The translations under genes and the position numbers were made by a program. The notes beneath the pieces were generated by a model that saw only the letters and a program-made list of their open reading frames with translations, did not search any database and was not told the origin of the DNA. DNA of 64,000 nucleotides from Saturnia japonica (Eukaryota > Arthropoda > Insecta > Lepidoptera > Saturniidae), in assembly GCA_033032175.1 (NCBI GenBank), contig CM065312.1, forward strand, positions 6,448,001 through 6,512,000. Reading direction: 5' to 3'. Position 1 is the first letter of the stretch. Each line of letters starts with the position of its first letter. Positions 1 to 10,199 of this stretch are shown piece after piece.

Positions 1-65
1 TGGTTCCGGCTTAGAATTGACCCCTCCATCTCTACCCGTGGATGTCAAAAAAAAAAAACTAGGGG

Positions 66-608
66 ATGGGCAGCAGCATCCTCCACTTAAACAACAAAAA
101 GCAATATCTAATTGGCAATAAGCCAAGAACGACCAGGCCCCCAGTCCCCGGCGGCCCCGCTATTCCTAGTTTCGGTAGCGGCAATGGTAACGGCGGGGCA
201 GGGGGTGCTAAGAATCCCCGGAAGAGTTCCAGCTACCGACCCCCACGACAAATGGCCCTGGCAACATATAATAATCGCACTTTGAGGACTGACGAGAAGA
301 TTGTCGAGCTGGAAGAGGAAATAGACAAGTTACGCTGGGATCTTATAGGATTATCAGAAGTCCGAAGAGAGGGTGAGGACACGATAATCATGAAATCCGG
401 TAACTTGTTCTATTACAGGGAGGGCGACCAACAGTCCCTACGTGGTGTCGAGTTTATCGTCCGGAAGTCTCTCATTAACAACATCGTGACCATCGACAAT
501 GTGTCGAGCAGGGTAGCGTACCTGATACTCAGAATATCCAAAAGATATTCGTTGAAGGTCATACAGGTTTACGCACCGACCTCGGCACACCCTGATGATG
601 AAGTATAA
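66..608 (+). pseudogene. LINE polyprotein, 5' part with endonuclease N-terminus (broken)
   Basis: This open stretch is the N-terminal part of the LINE polyprotein. A Gly/Pro/Asn-rich leader (about residues 1-60) is followed by the start of an exonuclease-endonuclease-phosphatase fold, with MALATYNNRTLR and LIGLSEVRREGED. The frame is lost near 600, and the endonuclease continues in another frame as far as the VMGDFNAKLG motif and beyond. No separate ORF1 is visible, as expected for RTE-type elements. Confidence 0.75.
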
Positions 609-892
609 TAAATATTTTGTATGAGGACATTAGTAGGGCCATACATACCTCGAAAACCCACTTCACTGTTGTAATGGGAGACTTTAACGCAAAGCTGGGC
701 AAAAGAGATGGTGAAGAGTTGGGAGTGGGGCAATTTGGTTATGGGCAACGGAACCCTAGGGGCTAGAGGTTGGCCGATGTTATGGAGAAAGAGGGACTCT
801 CTATGATGAACTCTTTCTTCCAGAAGCCACCTCATAGGAAATGGACCTGGATGAGCCCCGACGGTTCCACGAAAAATTAGATAGACTTCATC

Positions 893-2851
893 ATGACCAC
901 GAAGAGACAAATATTCAATGATGTCACTGTGATCCACAGAGTGAAAACCGGCAGTGATCACCGAATGGTTAGAGGCACATTGAATATCAATCTAAAAATA
1001 GAAAGGTCTCGCCTGATGAAGTCTACGCTCCGACCCTCTAATGCTCAACTCCAAAACCCCGAGAGCTTTCAAGTCGAATTGAAAAACCAATTCGATTGCC
1101 TAGATAGTTGCGTCTCCATAGATGATATTAGTAATAGGCTGGTAGAAACTGTCCATGCGGTTGGGTCCAAGTTCTTTAAAACTCACCGTAGCAATAGGAC
1201 TCAAAAGATATCAGATCAAACCCGAAAACTCATGGCGGATCAGCGTGGTATGGCGCTGCAGTCTTCCGATGACGCTAAGTCCTATAGGCAGCTCAATAGA
1301 TCTATTTATAAATCCTTGCGACACGATGTCCGGTCTTACAATACCAAAAGTATTAAAGAGACGATAGAGCGGAATAAAGTGTTCGCAAGGAATGCATCTA
1401 TTGGGCAGAGCCAGTTGACGAAGCTGAAAATGGAGGATGGCAGCGTAGCATCCATCAAGCCAGAGGTATTAAGGGAGATCGAAAGGTTCTATGGGCAGTT
1501 ATATACCTCGTCAACTAAGCCTGTTACCAGCCCGGCTAAAGATCTGAGAGCCGGGCTGACCCGACACTATACCGAAGATATCCCCGACATCACCCTGTAC
1601 GAGATTAGGATGGCCCTTAAGCAGCTTAAGAACAACAAGGCGCCGGGTAATGACGGAATTACATCAGAGCTTCTTAAAGCGGGTGGAACACCGGTACTTA
1701 AGGTCCTGCAGAAGCTTTTTAATTCCGTTATACTCGAGGGTAAAACGCCGGAAACGTGGGGCGGCAGCGTGGTGGTCCTGTTCTTCAAGAAAGGTGATAA
1801 AACCTTATTGAAGAACTATCGGCCCATCTCGTTGCTGAGCCATGTTTATAAGCTGTTTTCGAGGGTCATCACGAATCGTCTCGAGCACAAGTTTGATGAC
1901 TTCCAGCCTCCCGAACAAGCCGGTTTCCGAAAAGGCTTTAGCACCATAGACCACATCTATATGCTGCGGCAGATTATACAGAAGACTGAGGAGTATAATC
2001 TGCCTTTATGCTTAGCGTTCGTGGACTACGAAAAAGCCTTTGATTCGGCCGAAACCTGGGCAGTGTTGCAGTCTCTCCAGAGATGCCGTATTGACTATCG
2101 ATATATCGAAGTGTTGAAGTGCTTGTACAACAACGTCACCATGTCGGTCCGAGTACAGGAGCAGTGCACGTAGGCAATACCTTTGAGAAGAGGCGTTAGA
2201 CAGGGAGACGTAATATCTCCGAAACTGTTTACCGCCGCTCTAGAAGACGCCTTCAAGCTCCTGGAATGGCAAGGACTCGGCATCAATGTCAATGGCGAGT
2301 ACATCACTCACCTTCGATTTGCTGACGACATCGTAGTCATGGCAGAATCGCTGGAAGATCTTGGCACAATGCTCGATGGCCTCGACAAAGTTTTTCAACA
2401 GGTGGGCCTTAAAATGAACATGGACAAGACGAAAATCATGTCGAATATCCATGTGGTGCCCACCCCAGTATCAGTTGGGAACTCTTGTCTAGAAGTTGTT
2501 GAAGAATATGTCTACCTGGGACAAACAGTCCAGTTAGGTAGGTCCAACTTTGAAAAAGAGGTCAGTCGACGAATCCAACTCGGCTGGGCAGCGTTCGGGA
2601 AACTGCGCGACGTCTTGTCGTCCAAAATACGTCAGTGCCTCAAGACGAAAGTCTTTGACCAGTGTGTGTTGCCAGTGATGACATACGGCACAGAGACGTG
2701 GTCGCTCACTGTGGGCCTCATAAGAAAGCTCAAGGTCGCTCAGCGAGCTATGGAGAGGGCTATGCTTGGTGTTTCTCTACGAGATCAAATCAGAAATGAG
2801 GAGATCCGTAGACAAACTAAGGTAACCGACATAGCCAAAAGCGCAGCGTAG
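893..2851 (+). pseudogene. LINE polyprotein, endonuclease end plus reverse transcriptase (broken)
   Basis: A single frame runs from the end of the endonuclease (SDHRMVRG) through the reverse transcriptase. It includes a KAPGNDGI segment, the YRPISLL segment, GFRKGFSTIDH, a FVDYEKAFDS block with the first catalytic Asp, RRGVRQGDVISP and LRFADDIVV. It is interrupted by TAG at 2171-2173 just before the RRGVRQGD block; the frame is the same on both sides, so this is a point nonsense mutation. After about 2840 the sequence jumps to the PPTRW/C-terminal part in another frame, consistent with an internal deletion. Confidence 0.85.
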
Positions 2852-3074
2852 GACGACCCCCCCACTAGATGGAAAGACGACATAATAAAGGTCGCTGGGA
2901 GCCGTTGGGTGCAGGCCGCACAAGATCGGTCGCTCTGGAGATCTATGGGGGAGGCCTATGTTCAGCAGTGGACGTCCTACGGCTGAAATGATGATGATGA
3001 TGATGATCTGATTTTAAAATATAATCGTGCCAAAGACGATTTATAAAGTCGAGTATAGAAAGATTGTCTATCAA

Positions 3075-3125
3075 GTGCAGTTGTCGGAACACACCTATGG
3101 GTGTCTTAGTAACAGATTTTCAACT
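3075..3125 (-). repeat. Fragment of tRNA-derived SINE
   Basis: About 50 bp (GTGCAGTTGTCGGAACACAC and following) match the central part of the SINE copies at 25716-25965 and 43488-43770. Only a fragment survives next to the LINE tail. Confidence 0.5.
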
Positions 3126-3334
3126 TTTTGTTATATTATAAACAGGCGAAGAAAATACGATTCGACTTTATGTTTGATTCACAATTTTAGCCAACTACGA
3201 CACGAGACGTGGGGCGCCGCGCTGTCATGTTGAAAATGTATGTCAACGCCATTTAAACTATCGACGTGACAACACAAGGCTTTTAAATTAGGAATTTTAA
3301 TTTTTAAGAAGGCTTTTGTTGTTTGTCTTCTTCT

Positions 3335-3670
3335 TCTTCTTCTTCTTCCTAACTTGGCAACCGGCCCTCTTTAATGAAGACCATTACTGCCATTGTCGAG
3401 TGAATTATAGTGTCATGTGTTATGACGATTCAGTATCCTAACAAGATGGTGGCTCCCTTGCTAGAACTTTCTAGGAAGATTTTGTGGGACCTCAGAATGA
3501 ATGCTTTCAGCTTATATTTATAATACACTTCAAATAAGCACAAATACCAAACTATATCACGCAAAACGCCACCAATATTACATAATACAGGGTCAAAAAC
3601 CTAAGTTAATGAATTAAAAATAAAAACCACTACATGTCACTTGAAGATCCCGCCAAAAACCCCGTTGTTT
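3335..3670 (+). repeat. Dispersed repeat, copy 1 (second copy at 38180-38490)
   Basis: The segment around CAGTATCCTAACAAGATGG, followed by TTTCTAGGAAGATTTTGTGG, the AATATTACATAATACAGGG block and a GATCCCGCC-like block, recurs in the same order and orientation at 38180-38490. No coding potential or clear termini were seen, so the class is unknown. Confidence 0.55.
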
Positions 3671-3794
3671 GTCTTATATGTATTATATAATTTTGGCGGC
3701 ATTTTCGGGGATGTAGTTTGATTTAGTTTGATTTGAATGTTAAAATAACAGTTTCTTACTAAATGCATATGACAGTTTTTAAGTTTTTTTTCTT

Positions 3795-4172
3795 TCTGTC
3801 TGTCTGTTTGTTTCGCGTAATCTCCGAAACGGTTAGACCGATTTTGACGAGACTTTTACTGGCAGATAGCTGATATTATAAGGAGTGACTTAGGTTATTA
3901 GGTTTATTTTAGAAAAAGAATTTGGGTTCCGCACAATAAAAAAATTCTGGCACTTAAATGGCTTACGCTGAGTAAACTATAAGTGATATTTCAAAGTAAT
4001 GTACTACATAATTGTAGATATTAAAAATACCTACAAAAAAGTCACAAGAGCGTGTGTCTGTCTATCTTCTGAGGATCACTCATAATAAGCATATAACCAG
4101 GAGCGGGGGTAGTGTGTGCCTGATCGATGGCATTCTAAAGTCCACGTGAGCGAAGCTGAGGACACAGCTGGT
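3795..4172 (+). mobile_element. Helitron-like nonautonomous repeat
   Basis: It begins with a CTGTCTGTCTGTTTGTTTCG segment and an ATCTCCGAAACGG..GACCGATTTTGACG block, and ends with GCGAAGC..ACAGCTGGT. These are the usual head and tail words of short lepidopteran Helitron-like elements. Boundaries are approximate, and the rolling-circle origin is inferred from family resemblance only. Confidence 0.45.
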
Positions 4173-4199
4173 AATAAAATAAAGCGAAAGAGTTAGAGA

Positions 4200-4500
4200 G
4201 GAAGACAAAGCGCTCCCGAACAGCATTAACCACGCGCGCTGACGTAATGGTTAATGATACGTAAAAATATTGATCCTTAGCATATTATATCTAAAAAAAA
4301 GTCCACGATAGCATATCCCATCTCTTATATATAAACCACAATAAGGTATTTCGTGATATTTTTTTGTTGAATATTAAAAAGTGATTTATAAGCATTAAGT
4401 ATTTTTAGGCATAGGATATTAATTCTTACGAACAAAAGTTACTTCATCATAAAGATAATTTAAGATGTTTGTCGGGTGAAATTGTGGGGGACAGCTAATT
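4200..4500 (+). repeat. Helitron-like repeat, partial copy with an empty P-element site
   Basis: It shares CGTAATGGTTAATGATACG, the GTGATTTATAAGCATTA block and a GGGGGACAGCTAAT end with the Helitron-like element at 6095-8513. It runs through the position where that element carries the P-like insertion, so it represents the unoccupied target. Confidence 0.55.
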
Positions 4501-4804
4501 ATTTAATAAAAAGAAGAGACAATAGAACACGGTCATTTCGCACTCTGGTGTAAATGGGTGTGTCCGTGCAGCATAGGGAAGTATTCAGAACAGATATGAA
4601 CTCATGTAAATGATAACGTTATTATCAGCAAACCGGATGTACGTACACTGACTAAATCATTGCGCGCCAGACCGCGGCCCGGTCCAACGAGATTATATTT
4701 CTATGAATGTGCATTCATTACTCATATAATAGTTATATACAGAAAAATATTTCCTCTATAGTTTTCTAAAATTGTATAGTTAATTTTGATTATGTTTAAA
4801 GAGA

Positions 4805-5055
4805 GGTAGATAGAGTACAGAGAAATTTCATGGAGATTTATTTTAATAGGGACAGTCCGACTGGTAGAATGCCTCTACCCTGCAGAAGATTTCAGCCAAA
4901 TAGCCTTGTTATGTTCCTGCGGTCAGTAAGGTTTCCAGAGCTCCTTGATGTAGGTGGGCAATGCGCTAGTGATATACCCATGGTAGTACAATCGTACATA
5001 GGCTACGGTAACCGCTTACCATCAGGCGGGCCATACGCTTGTTAGTTGTATAAAA
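4805..5055 (-). repeat. Dispersed repeat family B, inverted copy
   Basis: Read on the minus strand this contains AAGCGTATGG..CCTGATGGTAAGC, GGTTACCGTAGCC and later CTCTGGAAACC. The same blocks occur on the plus strand at 26002-26160 and 43795-44030. A 71-codon open frame on the plus strand here is incidental. Confidence 0.55.
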
Positions 5056-5059
5056 AAAG

Positions 5060-6090
5060 TACATTGACTCTTTATATTTTTTTTCAGATTACGCGATCAC
5101 GAGCCTCGGTGAATGCTGATTTATTGCAAATATTATTCAAGAAAATGGTTTATTTCACAAAGTAGATAAGCTTCATAAAGTCATTTTAAAGTTAGCGGAG
5201 TTATACGATATTTTTTCAAAACAACTTAAAACATCATTAATGTGTACCTAACGAAACATAATATAAGATATAGATAAATTACTAAGGCTTATATTTAAGT
5301 TTAAATCCTGTATAACATTTTGAAGAATAGTTTAGATTTTAATTAATATGATACGATTGGTTTAGTACGGACAATTAAGATTTTTTTTTTAAATAATTGG
5401 CGTCATAGATATTGGTTTGAGAGTTCCTATATAAATTCAAAATAATTATTTACGTGATAAATATAAAAAGTATATTGCTAATAAAAATTTAACAGTGTTC
5501 TTAATATTAAGTTATGATAAGTCAATGTTTTTATTTATTGTACAAAGTACGAAATATTATTATGATTTGAACGTACGTAGGCTAACCTAGTCCTAAAGAC
5601 GTTGTCATTGTAATAACCGTAATGTAGTTCAATAAACTTTTCTTAAAAATCATCAGTTTTATTATTTAAACTCTGTGAATCAATACTCCATTTTCTTCTT
5701 TGTTACGAATCAAACTCATAAGTGCAGCCTGTAATTATTTAAATAACCAAATACAAATATCTTTAACATTGAATGTTCAAAATAAATAAGAAATTATTTT
5801 TTGGACATTTTTTTCGTAACATTGAGATGAGTCAGTGAGGGGAACTCTGATACTATAAGAGATAGATAAATATGTTATGTTCTAAATAACCACGCCATTT
5901 TTTTAAAATATTTTTTATTTATTTTTATAACAATAATGTATCTTTCAACTGTCTAATATCAAGTATGTGTCGCTCATAAAACAATATCAAATATTATAAC
6001 ACTCTTAATACAGATCCTATTGACATCATTCACTTAAATCTCAATCGATTCCGTTAAACAATTCAAAAATACTTTAATCTATATATATAA
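5060..6090. other. AT-rich gene-free sequence
   Basis: No coding frame or RNA gene is recognised. A short segment near 5815-5900 (GTCAGTGAGGGGAACTCTGA, GAGATAGATAAAT) resembles 27540-27590, so part of it is an old dispersed repeat. Confidence 0.4.
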
Positions 6091-6332
6091 TCTATATCTA
6101 TAGTAATATATTAAAGCGGAAGAGTTTTTCTGTTTGTTTGTTTTTTTTTTAACACACTAGTCTCTGGAACTACCAGTCGGATTCGAAATAAAATTTTTTT
6201 ACATGATAACCAGACTCATGAGGAATAGTATAGGCTATCTAATATTAGGCTACAATTCTCAACTAGCCTTAAATATTGATTTTTGTTACGTAAGTCGGAA
6301 GTCGAGGCCCTCCCGAACTGCTTTATCCGCGT

Positions 6333-6340
6333 GGGCTGGC
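6333..6340 (+). repeat. 8-bp target-site duplication, left side of copy 1
   Basis: GGGCTGGC directly precedes the left inverted repeat and is repeated exactly at 8147-8154. An 8-bp duplication is the hallmark of P-superfamily (and hAT) integration. Confidence 0.85.
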
Positions 6341-6374
6341 CTCAGAATACAGAAAAAACCAGAAACCGCGAACG
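6341..6374 (+). repeat. Left terminal inverted repeat of P-like copy 1
   Basis: The 34 bp pair with 8113-8146 on the opposite strand. Differences are only at positions 15, 25, 31 and 32 from the outer end. Confidence 0.85.
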
Positions 6375-6497
6375 CACATAAAACTGAAGATACAAAAACC
6401 ACTCTTAAATAGAGTGGTTTGACGTTGTTGCGATTAGTCACTCCTTTGTAAGTAGCGCGTCGTGACGTATTGTACAAGTGCCAATTTTAATTTTAAA

Positions 6498-7037
6498 ATG
6501 CCGTCTTGTGTTGTTCCTACATGTAAAAATGCTGCAGGGATTATAAAAAAACAGGATGGGATCACATTTCATCTGTAAGTAGCGCATTCTAAAGTATATT
6601 TATTTAATTGTTTAATTTATTTTACATTTAGAAAATGACGCGTCCATTTTTTAAGTGTTGCCATTTTATTTTCATCGAAAATTTTACCCATTTCTTTTTT
6701 TAATACTCGTGTAGAATACTTACTATTTTTGTGTATATAGAACCTTTGTAATTTTAGTTTCCCTGCTGATGAAAATAGAAAATCGGACTGGATGAAAGTC
6801 ATACAAAGAGCACGGCTAGATGAGTTTTGGAAACCATCAAGCCGGAGCGTACTTTGCTCAATTCACTTTGAAGCGCAATATTTTTATGATACAAAAGGTG
6901 GTTTGAAAAGACTGAAGAAAGCAGCTAATCCAACTAAGGTAGATATAGTCATAATAATTACTATATTTATATTGTATCCCTCCTGGTGAAAATGTTTGTC
7001 ATGTATTTTGAAGTAAGGTTTTGGTCCACATATATAT

Positions 7038-7123
<86 letters not shown>

Positions 7124-7953
7124 TCACGCCTGTAATCCCCGAAGGAGTATGCAAAGGTATAACAAGTATGCCCACTTTTCGTCGAGCTTATCCGCCCCTC
7201 ATCGTGATAAGGGGCGAGCCTAAACCGGGCGCAAATTTTAGATTCCGGGCTAATGAAACTTCGGTGAATTAAATATATGAATAATCTAATACTAACGTTC
7301 TATTTCAGTATTTGGCCTTAACACCAGAATTTTCCGAGTTACACATAGAAACGTCTAAACCTTCGACATCGGACAATGTGCGTACCCACCTATGATAGTA
7401 ATGTTTTTTTTTTTTTTATAATATTGAAAGGCAAACAAGGCACTTAATCGATATACTTAGTTACAAGTAAACTAATGTAGTAAATAAACACTAGTAGTAA
7501 CAGTAATAAATGTAAAATAAATTAAGTAAGGCCCTTGGACATTTGCAAGCTCAGGCACAAAGTGCTATTTATTACTAAGGCATTTCCATCCATGAGGACT
7601 GAAATGTCATGCCTTGTACGGCAGAAATATTCTGTATTTAATTAAAGTTTTTGTTAATCTATTACATGATACAACAACATACAACTTAAGGCTTTTCATT
7701 TCAGGTTACACAACCACAATCTCCTGCGCGATCGAACTCAGAAATCGGTGATGTCAATATTTCTGATTTGGAATCTGTGTTTGATTCGCCGAGAAAGGTC
7801 AAACTTAAATCTCAATTACGACGAAAACAATTATTTTGTGAACAACATGTTTGACGAATGAAAACATTACAACAAAAATACAACAGACTTGCCAAGAAGT
7901 ACGAATCTTTAAAAAGTATATTAAAAAAATTAAAAAGCAATCCATGTAAATAA
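6498..7953 (+). pseudogene. THAP zinc-finger plus coiled-coil protein of the P-like element (nonsense-broken)
   Basis: Four exons join in frame: 6498-6574, 6758-6938, 7309-7377 and 7705-7953, with GTAAGT, GTAGAT and GTGCGT donors and AG acceptors. Exons 1-2 give a THAP DNA-binding domain of about 85 residues: MPSC then CysX4Cys, a Phe-Pro, the invariant Trp (SDW), and Cys-X2-His in SVLCSIHFE. Exon 3 is a short acidic/Ser-Thr linker. Exon 4 is basic and ends in a Leu/Lys-rich heptad-like stretch (LQQKYNRLAKKYESLK). A TGA at 7852-7854 interrupts exon 4 just before the coiled coil; copy 2 has CGA there. Read through, the product would be about 191 residues, far shorter than a full P transposase (about 750) and similar to Drosophila KP repressors. 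The second intron contains a long (TA)n tract. Confidence 0.8.
7030..7121. repeat. (TA)n microsatellite in the THAP gene intron
   Basis: About 90 bp of almost pure TA repeat. At the same place in copy 2 (about 52563-52587) the tract is only about 24 bp. The 83-codon open frame over it is a repeat artefact. Confidence 0.95.
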
Positions 7954-8112
7954 ATAAATATTTTTTAATAAATATCTTTTCTTTAGTGTTATAAGACTAC
8001 CCCAAAAAGTGAGAAACCGCTCCCGAGCTAGCAACATTATGCGTATGGGAAGTGGGGTGGTGCGGGGCGTACGTATTGTTTTTGGACACAGTGCAGCGTA
8101 TGTAATTATTCT

Positions 8113-8146
8113 CGAACGCGGCTTCTGGTTTGTTCTGTATTCTGAG
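8113..8146 (-). repeat. Right terminal inverted repeat of P-like copy 1
   Basis: On the minus strand it begins CTCAGAATACAGAACAAACC, matching the left repeat at 30 of 34 positions, and it abuts the right-hand GGGCTGGC duplication. Confidence 0.85.
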
Positions 8147-8154
8147 GGGCTGGC
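8147..8154 (+). repeat. 8-bp target-site duplication, right side of copy 1
   Basis: GGGCTGGC, identical to 6333-6340. The interrupted Helitron-like sequence resumes directly after it. Confidence 0.85.
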
Positions 8155-8869
8155 GTAATCGTTAATGATACGGAAATACAATGTTGTATAAAAATTTTGG
8201 TCCTTAACATATCTAATAAAATCAGCGATACCATATGTAAGCCACAATAGGGTATTTTGTGACAAAGAATTGTTGAAAATAAAAATGTGATTTATAAGCA
8301 TTATTTTTAGACAAGGCATATTAATCCTATTAATGAAGTTACATTTTTCTCTGTATAATATGTTATTTGGTCACATAGTTTAGGAGATAATGAAAAATTA
8401 AAATAATTTGTAATTAAGGGAAGAACAATTATGATAGAGACTAAACGGTTGCGTTAGCGGCGCGGTGTTTGTCGAATAAAATTAACACGGGTGTCACCGT
8501 GGGTCACAGCTAGTATTATCTATATTATGTAATTCTGTATTCAAGAAAAAAAAATTGTGAAATAATTACAACTGATGTAAATATTGGATTATAAGTTAGC
8601 TAAAATATGTAAAATTTTAAATTTATCCTTGTGTTGTTATTTATAATCTTTAATGTGCACCTATAAAAATAAACAAGATAAGAAAATTTGTAATCCAATT
8701 GTAAATAAACTTATGTTGTTTTATTACGGTAATCGCTAGCCTAGGTAGCGAGGACTAAACGTTGCTAGGAAACCTGTAAATAAAATTAAATGAAAACCAC
8801 CACACCTGTATAACAATATTATTTTTGGAATAATTTAAAAGTTTGTTTTTATCGTAACACGGCAAAGAG

Positions 8870-9005
8870 GCTACACTGTACCTGGTGGTGAGCACAGTGT
8901 AATCCAGTAACATCGGTGACTACAGTGGGATCTAAAATCCATCGTCGGCTGCCGCTGTCATACCGGCCTGCTCAAATGTCTCTTCACGTTATATGACGCA
9001 CGTGT
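8870..9005 (+). repeat. Dispersed repeat family E, copy 1
   Basis: The block GTGAGCACAGTGTAATCC..TCTAAAATCCATCGTCGGCTGCCGCTGTCATACCGGCCTG has a diverged counterpart at 9990-10170. It is noncoding and of unknown class. Confidence 0.5.
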
Positions 9006-9064
9006 TACTTGCAATTACGCACTAGATATACATGTTTGTCTAATTTTATTATTAACTAACTGTG

Positions 9065-9650
9065 GCTCACGGTTTCACCCGTGTTAATTTTATACAATAA
9101 AAACCGCAACACTAACGCACCTGTATAGTTTATCATAATTATTGTTCTTGTCGCAAGTACAAATTATTAGAATTTTTTATTATCTCTTAAACTGTGTGTC
9201 AAAATAACATACTATACTGAGCAAAACTTAACTTTATAAAATTTTCTTCATGACGAAGAAACTTTTATTCGTAAAAATTAATATGCCATGTCTATAAATA
9301 ATGTTCATATAACACTTTTTAATTTTTAACAATTGTTTGTTACAAAATAACTTTTTAAACTTATATATAGGAGATCGTCTTAAGCTATCGCGAACTTTTT
9401 TTATATAATATATGTCAAGGATCAGTATTTTTGTAGCAAATTGTATTTACGTATCATCAACTATTACGACAGCGCAAGCAGATAAAGCAGCTTGCAAAGG
9501 GCTTCCACCTCCGACTTAACAAAAATCAATATTAAGGATTGCTGAGAGTTATAGCCTAATGTTAGATAATGTTTACTATTCATCGTGAGTCTAGCTATCG
9601 TATACAAAAATATTTTTTTAGAATCCGACTGGGGTGGTTATTGATCTAAC
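9065..9650 (-). repeat. Helitron-like repeat, inverted copy with an empty P-element site
   Basis: The minus strand ends ACACGGGTGAAACCGTGAG..CACAGTTAGT, as in the element at 6095-8513. It carries CTGCTTTATCTGCTTGCG followed directly by CTGTCGTAATAGTTGATGATACG. This corresponds to the joined flanks of P-like copy 1 without the insertion. Confidence 0.6.
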
Positions 9651-9989
9651 CATCAATATATCATATAATTATCACCTAATCTAAATATTTATAAAACTTA
9701 TCTGTCAAACATAAAAATCCTATTCAAATTGCTTTTTGTTTTTTATAAACAAGACCAACTACACAGAGAAATAAAATTAATAACGAAAGCTAATTTATTT
9801 TCACCGTCAAAATCACACTTAGGGAACTGTTTGTATAAATTACTAGCAACCACTGAGAAATTCGTTTCAGATAATTACTTTAAAGCCAGCCTATTGCAGT
9901 CAGGAATAATGTAGCTTTCTAGTAGTGAAATAATTTTTTTAATCATTACAGTTAGAATACCTATGTTATTTAAAATTTGATATATAAAA

Positions 9990-10170
9990 ATAAATTTGTA
10001 GATGGTAAGCACAGCACAATCCAAGCGAGAGATTTAAATCCATCGGCGGTTGCCGCTGCTATGCTGGCCTGTATAAATATCTCTTTAGGTTACGCTTACA
10101 GGACCTGATGTCGTAAGAAGGAGGGTACACACTAGCCGGCAGAAGGTTCCACAGCTTCACGATAGGATAG
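9990..10170 (+). repeat. Dispersed repeat family E, copy 2
   Basis: It shares GTAAGCACAGCACAATCC and AAATCCATCGGCGGTTGCCGCTG with 8870-9005. It continues into a GCAGAAGGTTCCACAGCTTCAC block common in lepidopteran interspersed repeats. Confidence 0.5.
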
Positions 10171-10199
10171 GAAGTATAATATATAAACTAGCCCTAACA

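Larger units (their letters stand above)
1..3008 (+). mobile_element. Degenerate RTE-like non-LTR retrotransposon (LINE)
   Basis: Conceptual translation reads through an APE-type endonuclease and then a reverse transcriptase, both parts of one polyprotein. Visible motifs are LIGLSEVRREGED near 340-375, VMGDFNAKLG near 672-701, a SDHR motif near 954-965, the RT segment ending in GFRKGFSTIDH near 1920, and the catalytic LRFADDIVV near 2308-2334. The C-terminal tail EAYVQQWTSYG ends with TGA at about 2986, followed by an (ATG)n tract to about 3008, the tail type seen in lepidopteran RTE-like elements. It is dead: a frameshift near 600, a stop in the endonuclease N-x-IDFI motif near 880, a TAG at 2171-2173, and a deletion near 2840-2865 before the PPTRW motif. 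The 5' end may lie left of the window. Clade is inferred from the motifs and tail, not from a tree. Confidence 0.88.
6341..8146 (+). mobile_element. P-superfamily-like DNA transposon encoding a THAP protein, copy 1
   Basis: A 1806-bp element bounded by 34-bp inverted repeats (6341-6374 and 8113-8146). They start CTCAGAATACAGAA and match at 30 of 34 positions. It is flanked by the 8-bp duplication GGGCTGGC. A 9-bp stem with a 7-nt loop (6396-6420, arms AAACCACTC/GAGTGGTTT) lies just inside the left end. A four-exon THAP-coiled-coil gene fills the interior; no RNase H-like transposase domain is visible. Copy 2 (51877-53651) is nearly identical, so spread was recent. The superfamily is inferred from the 8-bp duplications, the THAP domain and the coiled coil. 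hAT also makes 8-bp duplications, but these ends lack the hAT CAGNGGTT start. Confidence 0.85.
6095..8513 (+). mobile_element. Helitron-like element split by the P-like insertion
   Basis: The two halves, 6095-6340 and 8155-8513, form one element of about 600 bp. The 5' part carries GAAGAGTTTTTCTGTTTGTTTG and a CTGGAACTACCAGTCGG block. The 3' part carries CGTTAATGATACGG and GTGATTTATAAGCATTA, and ends CACGGGTGTCACCGTG..GTCACAGCTAGT. A 3' near-palindrome followed by CTAGT is typical of Helitron-like ends. The copies at 4200-4500 and 9065-9650 are continuous across the junction, showing that 6341-8146 is an insertion. Confidence 0.6.

Noticed and set aside
7021..7272. 83-codon frame starting with Tyr/Ile repeats
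   Set aside because: Translation of a (TA)n microsatellite in an intron of the P-like element.
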